This document shows, piece by piece, positions 1 through 7,878 of a stretch of DNA of 34,649 nucleotides. A program made the position numbers and the translations under genes. The stretch's first letter is position 1. The number at the start of each line of letters is the position of its first letter. The notes beneath the pieces were generated by a model. It did not search any database, had not been told where the DNA came from, and saw only the letters and a list, made by a program, of their open reading frames with translations. Source of the stretch: Alphaproteobacteria bacterium (GTDB lineage Bacteria; Pseudomonadota; Alphaproteobacteria; CAAGCB01; CAG-977); the NCBI GenBank assembly GCA_024413465.1, contig JAKSVU010000002.1:139063-173711 (forward strand), read 5' to 3'.

Positions 1-1
1 G

Positions 2-355
2 GAAGCAACTGCAGAACAGGGGCCACGGTGGTCTCCGAGTTTTTCAGAATTTTCTGATATTCCTGTAGCTCCGAATGCTTCAATGAATTTAAAGCTAACC
101 CACATATTTGGGGAGTCAAATAATTGGACTGGGACTTTGGTGTATAGCTCCATTGATCCTATGAGCGAAATGTATGATTTCTATAAACAAGAAATGCCAA
201 AATTTGGTTGGAGTGAAGTTTTAAGTGTTCGTTCCAAAATGTCTGTTATGACATACACAAATAAAGAAAGAGCAGCTTTAGTTCAAATGGAACCAAATAC
301 GATTAGTGGAACAACAGTTACTTTTACAGTTGGTTTAAAATCATCAGTTAAATAA
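2..355 (+). CDS. C-terminal part of an unrecognised conserved protein (5' end outside window)
   Basis: The reading frame is open from the first bases of the window to TAA at 353-355, so this is the tail of a longer gene. The ATG at 83 is internal, because the frame continues upstream without a stop. The visible 117 residues are soluble. They start with a Pro/Ser-rich segment (IPVAPNAS) and continue into a compact alpha/beta-looking region with the signatures DFYKQEMPKFGW and SVRSKMSVMTYTNKERAAL. I have the impression that a pattern of 'Pro-Val-Pro, then Tyr...Met...GW, then an arginine-rich strand' occurs in uncharacterised alphaproteobacterial envelope proteins, but I cannot name a family and no function is proposed. 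It converges on the ABC-F gene, and the two share the hairpin at 374-404. Confidence 0.7.
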   Translation, partial: EATAEQGPRWSPSFSEFSDIPVAPNASMNLKLTHIFGESNNWTGTLVYSSIDPMSEMYDFYKQEMPKFGWSEVLSVRSKMSVMTYTNKERAALVQMEPNTISGTTVTFTVGLKSSVK

Positions 356-373
356 AATAACGAATTTCTCTCT

Positions 374-404
374 AAAAGCCCACTTTCTTAAGTGGGCTTT
401 TTTT
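374..404 (+). terminator. Rho-independent terminator between convergent genes
   Basis: A 12-bp perfect stem (374-385 with 390-401) with loop TCTT is followed by a T run on the plus strand to 404. It lies 18 bases after the stop of the first gene. It also abuts the stop codon of the convergent ABC-F gene (stop at 403-405). On the minus strand the stem is followed by only four T, so termination in that direction is likely weaker. Confidence 0.88.
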
Positions 405-2301
405 ATTGTAGTGATTTTGTTAAATCTTCAAGTTCTGCAGATGCTGTCAACCATTGATCCTCTGTTTCTGAAATTTGATTTTCTAAATCAGCAAGGGCTA
501 TTCGGAGATTTTTAACCTTATTTCCATTCATTCCAAGCATATATAAGGAGGGATCTTCTAGTAGTTGTTCTAGTTCAGCCTGTTTGTCATTTAATTTTTC
601 TAAACGAGATTCTAAATCAGTGACCTTCTTTTTGAGAGGAGAAAGTAGTTTTCTTTTTTCTGCGGCATCTCGGCGTTCATCTTTGCGGGAACAATTTTCT
701 TTTTTATCCTTGATGTTTGTTGTTTGAAAACTGTTGTTTTGTAGTAAGAGATTTTTATAGTCTTCTAAATCTCCATCAAAATTTTTGATTGTTTTATCTT
801 TTACAATCCATAATTTTTCAGCAGTAAGTTCAACTAAAGAAGAATCATGGGTAATTAAAATAACAGCTCCTTCATAAGCATTTATTGCTTCAATTAACGC
901 ATCACGAGCATCAATATCAAGGTGGTTCGTCGGTTCATCTAGTAATAATATATGTGGAGCAGAACGCGACATCATCGCAAATAACAGTCTTGCTTTTTCA
1001 CCACCAGAAAGTTGTTGAATTTTTGTTTCTGCTCGTTGCTTTATTAATCCGAAACGTCCTAATTGCGAACGAAGTTCCGTTTCATTAGCATCAGGCATGA
1101 CAGTTTTTAATTGTTCAATTGGAGTTAGATTTTCAGACAGCTGTTCTGTTTGATGTTGCGCATAATAACCAATTAAAGTCTTTCCAGATTTTGTTAAAGT
1201 GCCTGATGTTAAATTTAATTGACCAGCCAATAATTTGACAAATGTTGATTTGCCATTGCCATTTGCTCCTAGTAAAGCAATTCGGTCATCACTATCTATT
1301 CGTAAATTTAATTTTGAAAGAACATCACCTTGCCCATATCCTGTTGCACCATTTTCAATTTTTATTAAAGGTGAGGGAACTTTTTCAGGGGAAGGAAAAT
1401 TAAAATGGGAAATCGTTTCGCTGGTAAAAATTTCTTTTGGAGGTAATTTTTCCAACATTTTTATACGGCTTTGAGCCTGTTTTGCTTTACTGGCTTTATA
1501 TCTAAAACGATCAACGTAGGATTGTAAATGTTGTCGTTGTTCTTCAGTTTTCTTTGCCATATTTACAGCATTTTCATGCTGAACAGCCCAAGTTTTTTCG
1601 AACGTTTCATAATTTCCTGTATAAGCTGTTATTTTTGCATTTTCGATATGTAAAATATGCGTGCAAATATGATTTAATAAAATTCTGTCGTGACTAATAA
1701 TCAAAAGGGTTCCCTGATATCTTAAGAGGAATGATTCTAACCAAAGAGATGCTTCTAAATCTAAATGGTTTGTCGGTTCATCAAGAAGAAGAATATCAGA
1801 GGGAACAAAAAGGGCGGTTGCCAATGCAACGCGCATACGCCATCCACCAGAAAAATCAGTAATAGGTTTTTGTTGGTCCGTTTCTGAAAAACCGAGACCG
1901 AACAAAATAGTTGCAGCTCTAGCTTCAGCAGAATAGGCTTGGATAATGTTTAACTGGTCATGAATTTCTGCAAGTTTTTCAACGTTGTTTTCATTTTCAG
2001 CTTGTTCCAATTCATTTAATAAGTAGGTTCTGTACGTATCAGATTGTAAAACGTAGTCGATTAGAGATATATCTCCATCTGGAATTTGCTGAGCAACGGA
2101 AGCAATACGATGTCCTTTTGTTATTCTAACTTCACCATCTGCATGAGAATTTAGACCAAGGATAATGTTAAACAAAGTTGTTTTCCCAGATCCATTTTTA
2201 CCGGTTAATCCAACTCGTTGTCCATCAGATATATGAGCAGACGCATTGTCGAATAGAATGCGTTGGCCAAAATTTAAAGAAATATCATTAATATCGATCA
2301 T
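403..2301 (-). CDS. ABC-F family ATPase, YheS-like
   Basis: This is a soluble twin-cassette ABC ATPase of the ABC-F class. These bind the ribosomal E site and relieve stalled or non-productive translation; they are not transporters. It is 632 residues long, close to E. coli YheS (637). Domain 1 has Walker A GKNGSGKT at residues 34-41, signature DFSGG at 149-153 and Walker B LLLDEPTNHLD from 171. The linker (about 240-285) carries the YheS/Uup-like sequence SYVDRFRYKASKAKQAQSR, typical of the P-site tRNA interaction motif region. Domain 2 has Walker A GANGNGKST from 345, signature LSGGEKARL and a second DEPTNHLD. A charged coiled coil ends the protein (about 560-632). There are no membrane segments. 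The subfamily call rests on overall similarity to YheS as I remember it. The gene stands alone and is divergent from the Sel1 gene. Confidence 0.93.
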   Translation of the reverse strand: MIDINDISLNFGQRILFDNASAHISDGQRVGLTGKNGSGKTTLFNIILGLNSHADGEVRITKGHRIASVAQQIPDGDISLIDYVLQSDTYRTYLLNELEQAENENNVEKLAEIHDQLNIIQAYSAEARAATILFGLGFSETDQQKPITDFSGGWRMRVALATALFVPSDILLLDEPTNHLDLEASLWLESFLLRYQGTLLIISHDRILLNHICTHILHIENAKITAYTGNYETFEKTWAVQHENAVNMAKKTEEQRQHLQSYVDRFRYKASKAKQAQSRIKMLEKLPPKEIFTSETISHFNFPSPEKVPSPLIKIENGATGYGQGDVLSKLNLRIDSDDRIALLGANGNGKSTFVKLLAGQLNLTSGTLTKSGKTLIGYYAQHQTEQLSENLTPIEQLKTVMPDANETELRSQLGRFGLIKQRAETKIQQLSGGEKARLLFAMMSRSAPHILLLDEPTNHLDIDARDALIEAINAYEGAVILITHDSSLVELTAEKLWIVKDKTIKNFDGDLEDYKNLLLQNNSFQTTNIKDKKENCSRKDERRDAAEKRKLLSPLKKKVTDLESRLEKLNDKQAELEQLLEDPSLYMLGMNGNKVKNLRIALADLENQISETEDQWLTASAELEDLTKSLQ

Positions 2302-2321
2302 AATAAATGTTATCTATCCTA

Positions 2322-2343
2322 TTTCTTTACAAAAATAAAGAAA
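2322..2343. repeat. Inverted repeat in divergent intergenic region
   Basis: Perfect 8-bp arms TTTCTTTA (2322-2329) and TAAAGAAA (2336-2343) are separated by CAAAAA. They lie in the 79-bp gap between the divergent ABC-F and Sel1 genes. It could be an operator or a chance AT-rich palindrome. Confidence 0.4.
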
Positions 2344-2380
2344 CATATTAAACTAAGCCACGTTTTTTTGTGAGAAGACA

Positions 2381-3022
2381 ATGGCTAATAAATTTTACTA
2401 TTTAAAAATTTTCTGGCTCCAGAACAGATTATATTTTTTGCTAGGCTTCTGTTTCTGTCTGTTTATTGTTTCAGGAATTTTATATTTCAACAGACCGAGG
2501 ATTCCTGTAACGGAACAAGAATTTGAAGAAGCTGTTCTTCAAGGTGAGGAACTTTATAACGAAAAAAAATATGAAGATGCTTTTGAATACTTGTATTATC
2601 CCGCATCACAAGGATATGCTAAAGCAAAATTTTTGATAGGTGAAATGTATTATAGCGGCTTAGGAACTGAAAAAGACGTTCAGAAAGCATATCAGAATTA
2701 TAAAGAATCGGCAGAGCAGATTATTGATTCTAAATACAAGATGGCAACTTTAGCTTTTCGTGGAGAGATAAAAGAACTACCAAAAGGGGAAGCAACTACA
2801 ATATTAACACAAACGGCTTATGCAGGATTTAAACAAGCTCAACGTGATTTAGGGCTATATTCGTATATGTCAAACGATTTTGAACAGGCATATTTCTGGT
2901 TGTCTTTGGCAAATAATGATGAAGAAAAGATGGATGCTGATATGTTAGAAAAAGTAAGATTAAAATTAAGTGACTATCAGCTTAGCTTACTAGATGCAGA
3001 AATTAAAGATTTTGTAAAATGA
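2381..3022 (+). CDS. Membrane-anchored Sel1-like (TPR) repeat protein
   Basis: A 213-residue protein with a basic N-terminus and one hydrophobic segment (about residues 17-36, LYFLLGFCFCLFIVSGILYF), followed by a presumably periplasmic helical-repeat domain. Sel1 signatures are visible: AFEYLYYPASQGYAKAKFLIGEMYYSGLGTEKD is split here as 'A-x-QGYAKAKF' and 'GEMYYSGLGTEKD' (about 70-98), followed by a second repeat with KAYQNYKESAEQ. Later repeats are degenerate (about 140-175, AGFKQAQRDLGLY). Sel1 repeats act as protein-interaction scaffolds, often in envelope or stress signalling; the partner here is unknown. A purine-rich GAGAAG lies just upstream of the ATG. It precedes ndk by 72 bases that contain a separate promoter candidate, so it may be its own transcription unit. 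Confidence 0.8.
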   Translation: MANKFYYLKIFWLQNRLYFLLGFCFCLFIVSGILYFNRPRIPVTEQEFEEAVLQGEELYNEKKYEDAFEYLYYPASQGYAKAKFLIGEMYYSGLGTEKDVQKAYQNYKESAEQIIDSKYKMATLAFRGEIKELPKGEATTILTQTAYAGFKQAQRDLGLYSYMSNDFEQAYFWLSLANNDEEKMDADMLEKVRLKLSDYQLSLLDAEIKDFVK

Positions 3023-3024
3023 TA

Positions 3025-3052
3025 TTGCAAAATACAAGAAGCCCTGTATAAC
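3025..3052 (+). promoter_or_regulatory. Candidate sigma-70 promoter for ndk
   Basis: TTGCAA (3025-3030), a 16-bp spacer and TATAAC (3047-3052) sit 42 bases before the ndk start. It matches 4/6 and 5/6 of the consensus by eye. A good RBS (AGAGGAAAAAA) precedes the ndk ATG. Confidence 0.45.
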
Positions 3053-3094
3053 AGAGACATTAAATTTATTTTTTATTTTAACAAGAGGAAAAAA

Positions 3095-3517
3095 ATGACA
3101 ATACAACGTACATTTTCTATTATTAAACCAGATGCAACACGTCGCAATTTAACAGGCAAAATCAATGCTATGATTGAAGCTGCAGGATTACGCATTGTTG
3201 CTCAACGCCGTGTTCGTTTAACAACAGAACAAGCAAAAGCTTTTTACGATGTTCATGCTGGTAAACCATTCTATGATGAATTGGTTGCTTTTATGACATC
3301 TGAACCAGTTGTCGTTCAAGTTTTGGAAGGTGAAGAAGCTGTAACTCATTATCGTGAAGTTATGGGTGCTACAAATCCAGAAAAAGCAGCAGAAGGAACA
3401 ATTCGTAAAACATTCGCAGTTTCTATGGGAGAAAATTCAGTTCATGGTTCTGACAGCGTTGAAAATGCTGCTCGTGAAATCAGCTTTTTCTTCTCAGCTT
3501 GCGACATCGTTGGCTAA
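3095..3517 (+). CDS. ndk: Nucleoside diphosphate kinase
   Basis: This cytosolic enzyme equilibrates nucleoside triphosphate pools by a ping-pong phosphohistidine mechanism, moving the gamma phosphate of ATP to other NDPs. At 140 residues it is full length for the family. It opens with the canonical [10 protein letters not shown] strand. The catalytic histidine is H117 in [10 protein letters not shown], and the arginine and threonine contacts of the nucleotide site are in GTIRKTFA (101-108). The C-terminus is the usual EISFFF...DIV. It begins a plus-strand cluster in which DUF2066 follows after 22 bases, then the PerM-like permease and the HdaA-like protein. Its codon choice looks richer in CGT/GCT than that of neighbouring hypothetical genes, in keeping with high expression (visual impression, not computed). 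Confidence 0.98.
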   Translation: MTIQRTFSIIKPDATRRNLTGKINAMIEAAGLRIVAQRRVRLTTEQAKAFYDVHAGKPFYDELVAFMTSEPVVVQVLEGEEAVTHYREVMGATNPEKAAEGTIRKTFAVSMGENSVHGSDSVENAAREISFFFSACDIVG

Positions 3518-3539
3518 TTGACAGAAAGGACCGTTTGAC

Positions 3540-4619
3540 GTGAAAAAAATATTATTTTTATTTGTATTGATATTTTCGTTTGAAGCTCAAGCGGTCCCTT
3601 TTGATTCTAAAATGTTTTCAGCAATGAATATTAAAATTGATGCAACTGCTGAAAATGCTGCAAAAGCACGTGATCAAGCTATTTTAGAAGGACATAAACA
3701 CGCCTTGATGACTGTTATTGAACGTATTACACCAGATTACGTTGCAGAACAGTTACCAAGTTTGATTCCGGATGATATTACTGGAATGGTTTTAGATTAC
3801 AGTTTGTCAAATGAAAAAACGTCTCCAACTCGGTATATGGCTGATTTAGAAGTGCGTTTTTACCCAGAATTAGTGCGTGAAAAATTAAAACAATTAAATT
3901 TACCTTTTGTCAAAATGCCAGGTAGTCCAGTTGTTTTATTACCTGTTTATAGAAGCAGTTCTTCTGCTAATCCAATTTTGTGGGATGATGGTAACCCATG
4001 GTTAAGGGCTTGGATTAACAGAAAAACTGAAAGTTTTATGGTTCCTATTTCTGTACCAATGGGGGATTTGTCTGATGTCCAAACTTTGAATATGGGACAA
4101 GTTTTGGCAGGTGATGTTAATGCTGGAATGGAATTGGCAAAGAGATATAATGCTGATGGTATTTTGATTGCTGAATTAACCAGAAAAGGGAGTAATTTTT
4201 CGGTTTCAGTAAAAGGAATGGATACGGATACAGCATCAGAAATTTCATCCTTTGACGTAAAGGTTGAAGCTAAACAAAATTCAACGAAAACGTTTGAGGC
4301 TGCAGTTAAGCGTGTAATTGAAAAATTAGAGAAAAATTGGAAAAAAGAAAAAATGGTCCAATTTAATGAAACAACCAGCTTAATTGCTATGCTTCCTGTA
4401 AAATCATTAAAGGAATGGAAAGTTATTCAAGCAAGATTGGAACGCATTCCTGTTATCAATAAATTCTTTTTACAAGCCGGACGCGCAGGTGTTTTACAAT
4501 TAACAATTGAATATGGTTCAAGTGAAGAGAAGTTGATTGAAGAAATGAAGCGCAGAAACTTAGATTTTGTTAAAATGGATTCAGGGGCATTCCGGTTACA
4601 AGCATTGGATGCTTTATAA
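3540..4619 (+). CDS. DUF2066-family exported protein
   Basis: A 359-residue protein that starts with GTG at 3540, placed by the AGAAAGGA ribosome binding site at 3522-3529. The N-terminus is a clear Sec signal (MKKILFLFVLIFSFEAQA, cleavage after residue 18), so the protein is periplasmic or envelope-associated. The mature part carries the DUF2066 pattern: an N-terminal domain with ARDQAILEGHKHALMTVIERITP, a strand-rich middle with SPVVLLPVYRSS, and ISVPMGDLSDVQ. DUF2066 proteins occur beside purM/hda/perM genes in many Proteobacteria, and their role is not established. The conserved neighbourhood supports the call. No catalytic motif is visible. Confidence 0.8.
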   Translation: MKKILFLFVLIFSFEAQAVPFDSKMFSAMNIKIDATAENAAKARDQAILEGHKHALMTVIERITPDYVAEQLPSLIPDDITGMVLDYSLSNEKTSPTRYMADLEVRFYPELVREKLKQLNLPFVKMPGSPVVLLPVYRSSSSANPILWDDGNPWLRAWINRKTESFMVPISVPMGDLSDVQTLNMGQVLAGDVNAGMELAKRYNADGILIAELTRKGSNFSVSVKGMDTDTASEISSFDVKVEAKQNSTKTFEAAVKRVIEKLEKNWKKEKMVQFNETTSLIAMLPVKSLKEWKVIQARLERIPVINKFFLQAGRAGVLQLTIEYGSSEEKLIEEMKRRNLDFVKMDSGAFRLQALDAL

Positions 4620-4637
4620 TTAGCATAGAGAGTATGT

Positions 4638-5675
4638 ATGAATAAAAAAATTTTAAGTGCAATTATCGTTGGTATTTTTGTTCTGTTTTATTTATTAAAA
4701 GATATTTTGTTTCCATTCGTAGCTGGTGTGGGAATTGCATATTTCTTTGACCCACTTACTTGTTATTTTGAAAAAAAATTAAAATCACGTGTTTTATCAG
4801 TTAGTTTGATTTTTCTTATTTCAACTTTAGTAGTTTTGATCGGTTTGTTGATATTTGTTCCAATTATAAAAAAACAAGTTGTTTTACTGGTGAATAATAT
4901 TCCAGGATATTTAAATGTTTTGTGGGTAAAGGCAGATCCTTTATTGACTAAATTAAAAGAAGTTTCTCCAAACGTTTCTGATAATATACGCGAAAGTTTA
5001 AATGGACACGTTTCTTCTATTTCTAAGTTTGCTGTAGCCTCAATCAAACGAGTTTTATCGGGAAGCTACGTCTTTTTGAATTTCATTTCATTGGCGGTAA
5101 TTGCTCCAGTAGTAGCATTTTATTTAATGTGTGATTGGAAAGATTTTTGTAGTAAAATAAAAGGATTATTACCAGTTAAATCTGCAGATATGATTTTAAA
5201 ACTGTATTACCAAATGGATACAATGTTATCAGGTTTTGTTCGTGGACAAGCGACAGTTTGTGGGTGTTTGGCCATTTATTATGCAACTGGCCTAAGTATT
5301 GCCGGTTTAGATTTTGGCATATTATTAGGCCTATGTATCGGATGTGTTACATTTATTCCATTTGTCGGTGTGGGACTTGGTTTTGTAGCAAGTATGATTT
5401 TAGGAATTATTCAGTTTGATACATATTCGTCCTTAATCGGTGTTTTAATTGTTTTTGGAATAGGTCAGGTATTAGAAGGTTATTTCCTAACCCCAAAATT
5501 AGTTGGTGGCAAAGTTGGATTACACCCCGTTTGGATTATGTTTGCTTTATTAGCAGGTGGTGTTTTATTCGGATTTTTGGGTGTTGTTATTGCTGTCCCA
5601 ACAGCAGCTTTGATAGGTGTTTTAATTCGTTTTTTTGTAGATGAATATAAAAAATCAGATATTTATTTAGGATAA
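4638..5675 (+). CDS. AI-2E/PerM-family membrane permease
   Basis: An inner-membrane protein of 345 residues with about eight hydrophobic segments: two at the N-terminus (4-22, 24-42), one near 56-80, and a cluster from about 145 to the end. It also has the family's soluble loop (about 85-135) and the motif region GFVRGQATVC, followed by GLCIGCVTFIPFVGVGLG and a late LVGGKVGLHPVWIMFALLAGG. Members include E. coli PerM/YhhT and TqsA (autoinducer-2 export), and others act as sodium/proton antiporters, so the substrate cannot be assigned. It lies 18 bases after DUF2066 and 10 bases before the HdaA-like gene, an arrangement shared with other alphaproteobacteria and implying one transcript. Confidence 0.9.
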   Translation: MNKKILSAIIVGIFVLFYLLKDILFPFVAGVGIAYFFDPLTCYFEKKLKSRVLSVSLIFLISTLVVLIGLLIFVPIIKKQVVLLVNNIPGYLNVLWVKADPLLTKLKEVSPNVSDNIRESLNGHVSSISKFAVASIKRVLSGSYVFLNFISLAVIAPVVAFYLMCDWKDFCSKIKGLLPVKSADMILKLYYQMDTMLSGFVRGQATVCGCLAIYYATGLSIAGLDFGILLGLCIGCVTFIPFVGVGLGFVASMILGIIQFDTYSSLIGVLIVFGIGQVLEGYFLTPKLVGGKVGLHPVWIMFALLAGGVLFGFLGVVIAVPTAALIGVLIRFFVDEYKKSDIYLG

Positions 5676-5685
5676 ATGTAAAAGA

Positions 5686-6327
5686 ATGGAACACCAAGGT
5701 TTTCTTTCCTTTGATACAAGAACGTTGCAGTCAAGATCGAACTTTTTCGTAGCAAATTGTAATCAAGAAGCAGTCAATTTTATAGATCATTTTAGGGAAA
5801 TGAATATTTCTGCCGGTTTGATTTATGGTGAACAAGGGTGTGGAAAAACACATTTAACTCATTTGTTTGCAGAAAAAGGGAAAACTTTTTTTATTACAGA
5901 GGGACAAAACGATTATGTCGATAGTGACGCAGAACTTTTTGTTTTTGAATTAGGACGAAACTTTGATGAAGAGTTTTTGTTTCATGTTTTGAATACTATT
6001 TTTCAAAAAAAAGCATTTATTTTGTTGACTGCAGAAGACAATCAATTTGATTTTAAATTAAATGATTTGAAAACGCGTTTTAATTCTATTCCACAAATAA
6101 AAATACTTATGCCGACAAAGCAGGTAATGGATGCTGTTTTAATTAAGCAATTTGCAGATCGTCAATGGATTGTTGAACCAAATGTTATTTCCTATTTATT
6201 GAAAAATATGGACAGGTCCTTTTCTGTTTTAGAACAAGTCGTCAAAAAAATAGATAATCTTGTTTGCGAAACCAAAGGAAAAGTGACAATTGCTTTGGTA
6301 AAAAAAGTGCTTGAAGAGTTTACATAA
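5686..6327 (+). CDS. hdaA: DnaA-related AAA+ protein, HdaA-like regulator of replication initiation
   Basis: A 213-residue AAA+ protein equivalent to DnaA domain III without the DNA-binding domain IV, as in Hda/HdaA. In Caulobacter HdaA works with the sliding clamp to stimulate ATP hydrolysis by DnaA and limit re-initiation. The N-terminus has a short Q-x-F-type sequence (MEHQGFLSFD) that resembles a clamp-binding peptide. Walker A is GEQGCGKT (48-55). The arginine-finger strand NDLKTRFN and the family block KQFADRQW are present, as is the sensor-2 region DRSFSVLE. The Walker B position reads LFVFELGRN where relatives have an ED or DD pair, so the catalytic acid looks altered. It is the last gene of the ndk cluster; the terminator at 6447-6482 probably ends that transcript. 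Confidence 0.85.
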   Translation: MEHQGFLSFDTRTLQSRSNFFVANCNQEAVNFIDHFREMNISAGLIYGEQGCGKTHLTHLFAEKGKTFFITEGQNDYVDSDAELFVFELGRNFDEEFLFHVLNTIFQKKAFILLTAEDNQFDFKLNDLKTRFNSIPQIKILMPTKQVMDAVLIKQFADRQWIVEPNVISYLLKNMDRSFSVLEQVVKKIDNLVCETKGKVTIALVKKVLEEFT

Positions 6328-6446
6328 ATGTCATGGCTAGAACTGAAGCTTACGCCATGCCACTCCCTTAAGTTTTTAAAGAGGAATTATTAAGAAAAAT
6401 CAATAAAATAGTGTGTTTTATCTTCTAGCAGAGTGAGATGAAATGC
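6328..6446 (+). other. Untranslated stretch between hdaA and its terminator, with a stem-loop
   Basis: The stretch holds one clean hairpin: CATGGC (6332-6337) with GCCATG (6354-6359) around a 16-nt loop. It also holds CACTCC (6361-6366), which is complementary to GGAGTG (6447-6452), the 5' arm of the following terminator. It could be a 3'-UTR-derived small RNA or simply trailer sequence. A 21-codon reading frame (6328-6393) begins directly at the hdaA stop but has no clear ribosome binding site. I recognise no known RNA family here. Confidence 0.35.
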
Positions 6447-6482
6447 GGAGTGCCTCTGAATAAGAACAGGGGTATTCTTTTT
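6447..6482 (+). terminator. Rho-independent terminator after the ndk-hdaA cluster
   Basis: The stem GGAGTGCCTCTG (6447-6458) pairs with CAGGGGTATTCT (6467-6478), about 12 bp with some G-T pairs. The 8-nt loop is AATAAGAA, and the stem is followed by T residues to 6482. It lies about 120 bases after the hdaA stop and just before the proS promoter. Confidence 0.7.
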
Positions 6483-6492
6483 AAAAAAAAGA

Positions 6493-6520
6493 TTGATAAA
6501 TATGCGATTTTCTTTATAAT
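6493..6520 (+). promoter_or_regulatory. Sigma-70-type promoter for proS
   Basis: TTGATA (6493-6498), a 16-bp spacer and a perfect TATAAT (6515-6520) directly follow the preceding terminator. Transcription should start near 6527, leaving a leader of about 29 bases before the proS start at 6556. It is the clearest promoter in the window and probably drives proS-lolC-lolD. Confidence 0.75.
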
Positions 6521-6555
6521 TTGCGCAGTTTTATTTTATTTAAAGGATGAATAAT

Positions 6556-7869
6556 ATGCGTTTATCAAGATATTTAATGCCAACTTTAAAAGAAAATCCA
6601 GTTGAAGCACAGATTGTTTCCCATCGTTTGATGTTGCGTGCGGGTATGATTCGTCAAGCTGCTGCGGGTATTTATACCTGGTTGCCATTGGGATACCGCG
6701 TGTTGCGTAAAATCGAACAAATTGTTCGTGAAGAACAAGATCGTGCTGGGGCTCAAGAATTATTGATGCCTACTTTGCAAAATGCTGATTTATGGAAACA
6801 GAGTGGTCGTTATGATGCTTATGGTCCAGAAATGTTGCGTATTAAAGATCGTCATGACCGTGAATTGGTTTACGGGCCAACTGCTGAAGAAGTGATTAAT
6901 GATATCGCTCGTACAGAAATTAAAAGCTATAAAGAAACACCAAAGATTTTGTACAATATTCAATGGAAATTCCGTGATGAAGTTCGTCCTCGTTTTGGTG
7001 TTATGCGTGGTCGTGAATTTTTGATGAAAGATGCATATTCTTTCGATTTAACTTATGAAGCTGCAAAACATTCTTATAACAAGATGTTTGTTGCTTATTT
7101 AAGAACTTTTGCTCGTTGTGGGGTTCATGCTATTCCTATGAAAGCATCAACAGGACCTATCGGTGGTGATTTAAGCCATGAATTTATCGTTTTGGCAGAA
7201 ACGGGTGAAGAACAAGTTTATTGCCACAAAGATTATTTAACAATGGAAATTCCATCTGAAAACGTTGATTATGATTCAGATTTGGAACCAATTTATCAAA
7301 AATGGACTTCTTTGTATGCTGCTACCGAAGAAAAATTCGATGAAACAGAAGCAAAAAAAGTCGGTGATAATTTGTTGTCTGCTCGTGGTATTGAAGTCGG
7401 TCAAGTATTCTATTATGGTAAAAAATATTCTAACACAATGAACGTTTCCGTCATGGGTGAAGATGGTAAACCAATTTTGATTGAAGGCGGTTGCTATGGA
7501 ATTGGTGTGTCTCGCTTAATGGGGGCTATTATTGAAGCTTCACATGACGATAACGGGATTATTTGGCCTGAATCAGTTGCACCATTCAAAGTTGGTATAA
7601 TCAACACAACTGTTGGTAAAGAAGAAGCTGACAAAGCTAGCGAAGATATGTATAAAAAATTACAAGCTGCTGGTGTTGAAGTTTTGTTTGATGATCGTGA
7701 TGAACGCGCTGGCGTGAAATTTTCAACGATGGATTTGATAGGTTTACCATATCAAATTATTGTAGGTGTTCGTGGATTAGCAAAAGGTGTTGTCGAAATT
7801 AAAAATCGTAAAACCGGCGAACGCAAGGAAGTAAGTCCAGCTGAAGCAATCAATTTTTTCACGAAATAA
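6556..7869 (+). CDS. proS: Prolyl-tRNA synthetase (short alphaproteobacterial type)
   Basis: Charges tRNA-Pro with proline in the cytosol; a class II synthetase. The start is set at 6556 ([13 protein letters not shown], 437 residues), because AAAGGA at 6542-6547 stands 8 bases before it. An in-frame ATG at 6547 overlaps that ribosome binding site and is unlikely to be used. Class II motif 2 is [21 protein letters not shown], split here as '[10 protein letters not shown]' and '[13 protein letters not shown]', and motif 3 is [15 protein letters not shown]. The anticodon-binding domain follows (about 345-437). The large editing insertion found in the long E. coli-type enzyme (572 residues) is absent, as is usual for this class in alphaproteobacteria. 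Misacylated Ala-tRNA-Pro would then need a separate editing protein, not seen here. lolC follows after 9 bases. Confidence 0.96.
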   Translation: MRLSRYLMPTLKENPVEAQIVSHRLMLRAGMIRQAAAGIYTWLPLGYRVLRKIEQIVREEQDRAGAQELLMPTLQNADLWKQSGRYDAYGPEMLRIKDRHDRELVYGPTAEEVINDIARTEIKSYKETPKILYNIQWKFRDEVRPRFGVMRGREFLMKDAYSFDLTYEAAKHSYNKMFVAYLRTFARCGVHAIPMKASTGPIGGDLSHEFIVLAETGEEQVYCHKDYLTMEIPSENVDYDSDLEPIYQKWTSLYAATEEKFDETEAKKVGDNLLSARGIEVGQVFYYGKKYSNTMNVSVMGEDGKPILIEGGCYGIGVSRLMGAIIEASHDDNGIIWPESVAPFKVGIINTTVGKEEADKASEDMYKKLQAAGVEVLFDDRDERAGVKFSTMDLIGLPYQIIVGVRGLAKGVVEIKNRKTGERKEVSPAEAINFFTK

Positions 7870-7878
7870 GAGGACAGA

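Noticed and set aside
83-355. Complete 90-codon gene starting at 83
   Set aside because: The frame is open to the left edge of the window, so the ATG is internal to a truncated gene.
6328-6555. T-box, 6S RNA or SRP RNA upstream of proS
   Set aside because: There is no T-box consensus, the ends do not pair as in 6S RNA, and the SRP tetraloop region is missing. A normal promoter lies between the structures and proS.
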